A stretch of DNA of 32,678 bases, taken from the NCBI GenBank assembly GCA_006226965.1, contig SBGQ01000178.1:1-32678 (forward strand), given 5' to 3'. Positions 30,490 to 32,678 of this stretch are shown piece by piece. The notes below the pieces were generated by a model, which did not search any database, was not told the DNA's origin, and saw only the letters and a list, made by a program, of their open reading frames with translations. Each line of letters starts with the position of its first letter. Positions within the stretch are counted from its first letter, which is position 1. This DNA is from a bacterium. Lineage in GTDB: Bacteria > Bacteroidota > Rhodothermia > Balneolales > M1805. A program made the position numbers and the translations under genes.

Positions 30490-31848
30490 ATGAGATTCGT
30501 AGTTACCCTTTTTCTTTTTTTGATACCCATTTCAGGTTTTGCGCAAGTTAGTTTGCAAGATAAAATCGCCCAGATGATTATGGTTGCCTTTACCACATCT
30601 CAGGCGTCGAAAGACAGTTTATTATTTGATATCGCCAACCGAAATTTAGGCGGGATTCTACTGTTTAAATACAATTTGGTGAATCCGACTCAAATGAAAG
30701 CTTTAACAGACGAGCTTCAAGTTTCTGCGAATACACCCTTGTTTTTAGCAACCGATCAAGAAGGCGGACGTGTTGCCAGGTTAGACGGAACAAACGGTTT
30801 CGAGAGTACATACAACCATTACACCTTGGGGACTACGTACAATCGTGAAGATTACACACGTGGTGTTGCAGCAAAAATGGGTGATTGGCTAAACCAAGTT
30901 GGGATTAACGTAAACTTAGCACCCGTTGTTGATGTAAATGTAAATCCGCAAAGTCCGGCAATCGGCGCATTAAATAGAAGTTTTTCATCGGATCCGAACC
31001 GTGTTGTACAACATGCCGGTTATTTTATTGATGAAATGAATACCCGTTCGATTGCAACGGCTTTAAAACATTACCCGGGGCATGGTAGTGCCTTAAGTGA
31101 TAGCCATTACGGTTTTACAGACATATCGAATACATGGCAGGAATACGAACTAACTCCGTTCCGAGATTTGATTGCAAATGGATATAGTGATATGATAATG
31201 ACCGGACATTTATTTAAGTCCGATTGGGATGAAATGTACCCAGCTTCCATTTCTAAGCATGCCATTACCACCATTTTAAGAGACAGTCTTGGCTTTGAAG
31301 GCGTGGTGATCAGCGATGAATTATTTATGCAGGCCATCAGCGATAATTTTGGATTTGATGAAGCTGTAGTTCAGGCAATTCGCGCAGGTTCAGACATCCT
31401 TTTGTTTAATAAAAACATACTCAATAATCGCTCACTAGTTTACCATATCATCGAAACGGTAACATTAGCGATTGAGTTTGGCGAGCTAGATGAATCATTA
31501 ATTGATGATGCTTACAATCGCATTCAAACCTTAAAAAATGAGCGAATCATTACTTCAAATGATGAGGAACAACAACTTGAATTACCATCTGAGATTCTTA
31601 TTTCTAACTATCCGAATCCGTTTAATCCGAGCACTCAAGTTTTACTCACCGTTCCTGAATCAGGCTCCTACTCCGTTAGGGTTTTTAATACTTTGGGACA
31701 ACAAGTGGCAAACCTTCATCAAGGAAACCTAAAAGCAGGAACTGTTTCATTTCAGTTTGACGGAAGCGGTCTTGCAAGTGGCGTTTATCTCGTTATCACC
31801 CAAAGCACGACTCTACAAAACGTGCACAAAATAAGTTTGATCAAGTAA
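30490..31848 (+). CDS. Secreted beta-N-acetylhexosaminidase, GH3 (NagZ-like), with T9SS sorting domain
   Basis: The 452 residues comprise a signal peptide (1-19, ending SGFAQ), a GH3 TIM-barrel (about 22-350) and a T9SS type A C-terminal sorting domain (about 370-452; YPNPFNPST, FNTLGQQV, GSGLASGVYLV). NagZ features are the KHYPGHG motif (193-199), the D204-x-H206 acid/base pair and the nucleophile D276 in VVISDELFM. The predicted reaction is removal of N-acetylglucosamine from muropeptides or chitin-like sugars. Classical NagZ is cytoplasmic and recycles cell wall; this one is exported to the cell surface or medium, so scavenging of outside peptidoglycan or chitin is more likely. No C-terminal beta-lactamase-like domain is present. 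Confidence 0.9.
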   Translation: MRFVVTLFLFLIPISGFAQVSLQDKIAQMIMVAFTTSQASKDSLLFDIANRNLGGILLFKYNLVNPTQMKALTDELQVSANTPLFLATDQEGGRVARLDGTNGFESTYNHYTLGTTYNREDYTRGVAAKMGDWLNQVGINVNLAPVVDVNVNPQSPAIGALNRSFSSDPNRVVQHAGYFIDEMNTRSIATALKHYPGHGSALSDSHYGFTDISNTWQEYELTPFRDLIANGYSDMIMTGHLFKSDWDEMYPASISKHAITTILRDSLGFEGVVISDELFMQAISDNFGFDEAVVQAIRAGSDILLFNKNILNNRSLVYHIIETVTLAIEFGELDESLIDDAYNRIQTLKNERIITSNDEEQQLELPSEILISNYPNPFNPSTQVLLTVPESGSYSVRVFNTLGQQVANLHQGNLKAGTVSFQFDGSGLASGVYLVITQSTTLQNVHKISLIK

Positions 31849-31925
31849 TTACTTTGCTGAAAGCGTTACCGTAAAAAAAGCCTTTAATGTCGGTTAATTT
31901 ACATCACAAGAAATTGAATTCGCAT

Positions 31926-31933
31926 TATATTTG
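31926..31933 (+). promoter_or_regulatory. -7 box TATATTTG of the thioredoxin-like gene
   Basis: An exact TAnnTTTG match lies 24 bp before the ATG at 31958. It overlaps the upstream TTG (31931) that would extend the frame, which argues for the ATG as the true start. Confidence 0.5.
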
Positions 31934-31957
31934 AACCATCATTCAAATATCTACAGC

Positions 31958-32563
31958 ATGTTAACAACTGAAAAACACATCAGCCCTGAATTATTATCCA
32001 AAGCCATGACTTGGCAAGAATATTGGGATTTAAACGAAAAACTCGTTGCAGAAAACAAAACTACCGGTACGGAACAGTCCGAAAGTCTACTCAAATACAC
32101 CGTTCTAAACTGGACACGTATGCAGCGAATCCAAAAGACATTGGAACTCGAAGCCTCTGTTGTTGAAACTGTTAAAAAGATTGATACAGAATTTATCATT
32201 TTGGCCATTACTGAAGCTTGGTGCGGTGATGCAGCTCAAAACCTTCCGGCTATCGCTAAAATTGCTGAGTTAAATCCCAAACTTGATTTTAAATTGATTT
32301 TACGTGATGAATATCCAACCGTTATGGATCATTACTTGACAAACGGGAGCCGTTCCATTCCTAAAGTGATTGTTCTGAAAAAAGAAAACTTGGAAGAGAT
32401 TGGTGTTTGGGGACCAAAACCGGCTGAGCCTATGAAATTATTGGCTGAGTTTAAAGCAAATCCCGAAATGCCGCGCGATGAGTTCTATAAAAACTTGCAT
32501 ACTTGGTACGCAAAAAATAAAAGTGTCGATGTTCAGTACGAGATTGTTGAGTTGTTGAAGTAA
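31958..32563 (+). CDS. Thioredoxin-like family protein with single-cysteine WCGD motif
   Basis: This is a 201-residue cytoplasmic protein. The core from about 75 to 180 has the thioredoxin beta-alpha pattern: FIILAITEAWCGDAAQNLPAIAKIAEL, LDFKLILRDEYP and the cis-proline strand SRSIPKVIVL. The active site reads WCGD, so only the first cysteine (C89) of the usual CxxC remains. This is common in the Thioredoxin_9-type family. A single cysteine suits a monothiol role such as bacillithiol or glutathione-linked exchange, rather than classic disulfide reduction; this is inference. An N-terminal helical extension of about 70 residues precedes the fold. It appears to be a single-gene transcript. Confidence 0.82.
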   Translation: MLTTEKHISPELLSKAMTWQEYWDLNEKLVAENKTTGTEQSESLLKYTVLNWTRMQRIQKTLELEASVVETVKKIDTEFIILAITEAWCGDAAQNLPAIAKIAELNPKLDFKLILRDEYPTVMDHYLTNGSRSIPKVIVLKKENLEEIGVWGPKPAEPMKLLAEFKANPEMPRDEFYKNLHTWYAKNKSVDVQYEIVELLK

Positions 32564-32678
32564 GGTATTCATTAACCATCTATTCTTGTCTGATTTTAGT
32601 TAAATAACGAGCGTCTAATAACGCTACCCTGCTATCATGCAGATAGTTATACTTAATAAATGATTTAAGCTTTTTGTA
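32564..32678. other. Window end, no feature recognised
   Basis: 115 bp after the thioredoxin-like gene. Small inverted repeats (AGCGT/ACGCT near 32611, CTGC/GCAG near 32635) have no T tract, so no terminator is called. Confidence 0.4.

Overview
The window looks like an ordinary chromosomal stretch from a Bacteroidota/Balneolota-type bacterium; Balneolaceae is my best guess and other Bacteroidota are possible. The reasons are a TonB-dependent receptor with an N-terminal carboxypeptidase-regulatory-like domain, a hybrid two-component protein with a Reg_prop beta-propeller sensor, a secreted glycosidase ending in a type IX secretion (T9SS) sorting domain with the NYPNPFNPST motif, several TAnnTTTG-type -7 promoter boxes, few Shine-Dalgarno sites and AT-rich DNA. 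I see no tRNA, rRNA, transposase, phage gene or CRISPR array. Identities rest on motif recognition only; no database search was run.

Layout. 1-4.3 kb: AraC-type regulator, TonB-dependent receptor and an RlmI-like SAM methyltransferase, all on +. 4.3-9.0 kb: an ATP-grasp protein (-), a DUF2721 membrane protein (+), an AlkA-like DNA glycosylase (-) and a threonine synthase (-) that carries a C-terminal LeuA-type regulatory domain. 9.2-13.8 kb: a lone VWA protein (+), lipoate-protein ligase (-), a secreted alpha/beta-hydrolase-like protein (+), a DUF1801 protein (+) and a small heat-shock protein (-). 13.9-19.2 kb: a small two-helix membrane protein (-), the 1370-residue hybrid sensor/regulator (+), an ankyrin protein (+) and a 50-codon ORF just behind uvrA. 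19.2-25.8 kb, all on -: uvrA, an HtrA/Deg protease, a second Hsp20 and class II DAHP synthase. 26.3-32.6 kb: a CbpA-like DnaJ, an LpxH-like phosphatase paired with a glycosyltransferase, a conserved uncharacterised protein (-), a secreted NagZ-like glycosidase and a thioredoxin-like protein.

The genes are mostly housekeeping: amino-acid synthesis, lipoylation, DNA repair, envelope lipid or glycan work and protein quality control. Two Hsp20s, HtrA and DnaJ lie within 14 kb. Several operons end in clear intrinsic terminators.

The most unusual structure is non-coding. Four intergenic places (3254-3357, 5966-6081, 25947-26182, 29165-29339) hold related composite repeats made of tandem 7-bp units. 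In a common orientation each has a left arm of GGNNTNW heptads (GGTGTAA, GGAGTAT, GGTTTGA, GGCTTGA), in two copies a unique core, and a right arm whose heptads read CCATCAA, CCATCAG and CCGACAT. On one strand or the other nearly every unit is GG plus five bases, and the GG strand switches between the arms. The module order is kept while unit numbers differ greatly (2 versus 12 for one unit). Two copies begin exactly at the TAG stop codon of the upstream gene, and one supplies the stop codon and probable last residues of the opposing gene. This looks like a dispersed, expandable heptad-repeat element. I do not recognise it as a described family, apart from a resemblance in unit length to the heptanucleotide STRR repeats of cyanobacteria.
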